Source of the DNA: Austropuccinia psidii
Lineage: Eukaryota; Basidiomycota; Pucciniomycetes; Pucciniales; Sphaerophragmiaceae
Length of the DNA: 64,000 bases
Reading direction: 5' to 3'
Assembly: GCA_023105745.1 (NCBI GenBank)
Contig: JALGQZ010000004.1
Span: 69,243,112-69,307,111 of the forward strand
Below are positions 62,759-64,000 of the stretch, piece after piece. The notes beneath the pieces were generated by a model, which searched no databases, was not told the DNA's origin, and saw only the letters and a list, made by a program, of their open reading frames with translations. How positions within the stretch are numbered: position 1 is the first letter of the stretch; every line of letters begins with the position of its first letter. The position numbers and the translations under genes are program-made.

Positions 62759-63647
62759 GAAACAAGAATGAATAAAAACTTTATGATACTTTTAATAAAA
62801 TAAGGCTTGACCAAATCAAATTAAATGAGAATCTTGATGATATTGAAGAATCAATAAACAGTCTTCAAGTGAAAATACTTTGAGAAATCTTGAAGAATGA
62901 AAATGACAGAATCAAATTCTTATGGATAATCAATGTCAATCCATAAATAAATTAAAGTCAATCAAGTCAATCCAAAATCAAATCAATTAAGTCTTGAGGA
63001 ATTCAATCAATATCTTCAAAATCAATTCAATAAAATAAAATCTCGAGGATAAATCAGCTATCTTGAGAAATCAAATCAAGTCAATCAAATCAAATCAATC
63101 AAAGTGAAATCAAAGTCTTGAGGTGAAATCAATGTCTTGAGGAATTCAATCAATATCTTCAAAATCAATTCAATCAAATCAAATCTTGAGGATAAATCAG
63201 CTATCTTGAGGAATCAAATCAAGTGAATCAAATCAAATCAATCAAAGTCAAATCAAAGTCTTGAGGTGAAATCAATGTCTTGAGGAATCAATCAATCAAT
63301 CAATAAATCTTGAGAAAGTTCAAAATCAAAATCACTGAATACCCCAAATCAATAAAATCCCTGAATGATGAATCAATTAACCCAGATAATTCCACTCAAA
63401 TAACCTGATAAGAACCTGAATTCAGACAAAAAGAGAAATGAGAATGATAAAGAATAAATTGAAATGGTCATCAGAATTGAGAAATGAGAAAAGAATGAAT
63501 TTGCATGAGAATGAAATGAGTGAGATGAAAATTGATGAAAGTCATAAAATCATTAAAGTTCATAATCATTAAAAATAAGAAATGAAGAATGGGAGAAATC
63601 AATAAAATGAATGAAAAGAAGAAGCAATTATGAGTTAATTAAAATAA
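62759..63647 (-). repeat. C2 leader with AATCA-rich tandem repeat
   Basis: Between 5' LTR and gag. Bases 62992-63290 hold two copies of an approximately 143-bp unit made of AATCAA/GTCTTGAGG words. No ORF. No TGG-type primer-binding site follows the LTR end at 63648, unlike T3-A/B/D. Confidence 0.7.
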
Positions 63648-64000
63648 TGTCACAGGGGCTCTTCTAAATGAAGAGGGCCTGGCACTCAGTGAACAGACTT
63701 ACTTATGGAGGGCTCAGAATAAAATACTCAAATGATAAGAGTAATAAAATAAGAGGATAAATTCCTAGTCATAAAATAATGAGCATTAAAAGATATGAGA
63801 GAAAAACAAAAGCAATAATGGAGAGCCAACCACAAATAATCCTGTACCACTGTTTCAACCTGTTCAGAAAAGAGAAAAGGATTAATAAAGGATATGACCA
63901 CCAGGACTCTACTGAACAGGTGAGGGAAGGCAAAGACTAACTTAATAAATAATAAAATAATATTTCTTAATGAGAAATAAAATAATATTAAATAATAAAT
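63648..64000 (-). repeat. 5' LTR of C2, partial
   Basis: Begins on the plus strand with TGTCACAGGGGCTCTTCTAAA and matches 55256 onward closely. It continues past the window, so the hairpin and the 5' start are not seen. Confidence 0.85.

Larger units (their letters stand above)
45023..64000 (-). mobile_element. T3-C copy C2, nearly complete, with T3-D nested in its 3' LTR
   Basis: On the minus strand: 5' LTR (from beyond the window to 63648), a repeat-rich leader, gag, pol with chromodomain, a 3' region with tandem repeats, a polypurine tract (about 55904-55915) and a 3' LTR split by T3-D (55903-55256 and 45043-45023). Without T3-D it is at least 8.7 kb. Confidence 0.85.

Noticed and set aside
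1..64000. RIP-type C-to-T mutation as the cause of the stops
   Set aside because: Where a relative shows the ancestral residue, stops come from Glu, Leu, Tyr, Cys, Ser, Gln and Trp codons by both transitions and transversions. Only some of the Trp cases fit RIP.

Overview
The window reads as AT-rich nuclear DNA of a filamentous fungus, most probably a rust (Pucciniales). The Gag and Pol proteins look like those I remember from the very repeat-rich myrtle rust genome (Austropuccinia psidii); that species call is from memory and unverified. Only one host gene is convincingly intact: the mitochondrial DNA polymerase gamma gene (MIP1 type) at 21538-25980, with one 99-nt intron. It sits in a roughly 6-kb, more GC-balanced island between blocks of decayed LTR retrotransposons.

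Working names used here are T3-A, T3-B, T3-C and T3-D for Ty3/gypsy elements, and LTR-E for a related LTR. The left block (1-20.3 kb) is a nest. A T3-A copy (A1, plus strand, cut by the window edge, ending at 6379) lies in the leader of a second T3-A copy (A2, minus strand, 5' LTR 6843-9002). A2 lies in the integrase of a T3-B element (B1, minus strand, 9003-16980). B1 lies in the RNase H end of a Ty1/copia element (16981 to about 17530). Then come the 3' end and LTR of a T3-D-like copy (to 19102) and an LTR-E (to 20264).

The middle (20.3-37 kb) holds MIP1, an AT-rich stretch with no recognisable gene, a decayed T3-C remnant, two LTR-E copies facing head to head, and a solo T3-A LTR that itself contains a solo T3-B LTR. 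Both solo LTRs keep perfect 5-bp target duplications.

The right block (37-64 kb) is a second nest. An LTR-E is hit by a T3-C LTR fragment, which is hit by T3-C copy C1 (37303-44043). C1 is joined to a T3-B LTR fragment, which is hit by T3-C copy C2 (45023 to beyond the window). The 3' LTR of C2 is split by a complete T3-D element (45044-55255).

All the retroelement ORFs carry stops or frameshifts, but A1, T3-D and the C1 pol keep one frame over kilobases. The most interesting signals are in the T3-C elements. C2 has what looks like a complete -1 ribosomal frameshift cassette at its gag-pol junction. C1 carries an antisense ORF with Zn2Cys6 zinc-cluster spacing between pol and the 3' LTR. Both copies have duplicated intron-like cassettes just after the chromodomain. 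A hairpin in the LTR is kept in three copies with one compensating base-pair change.
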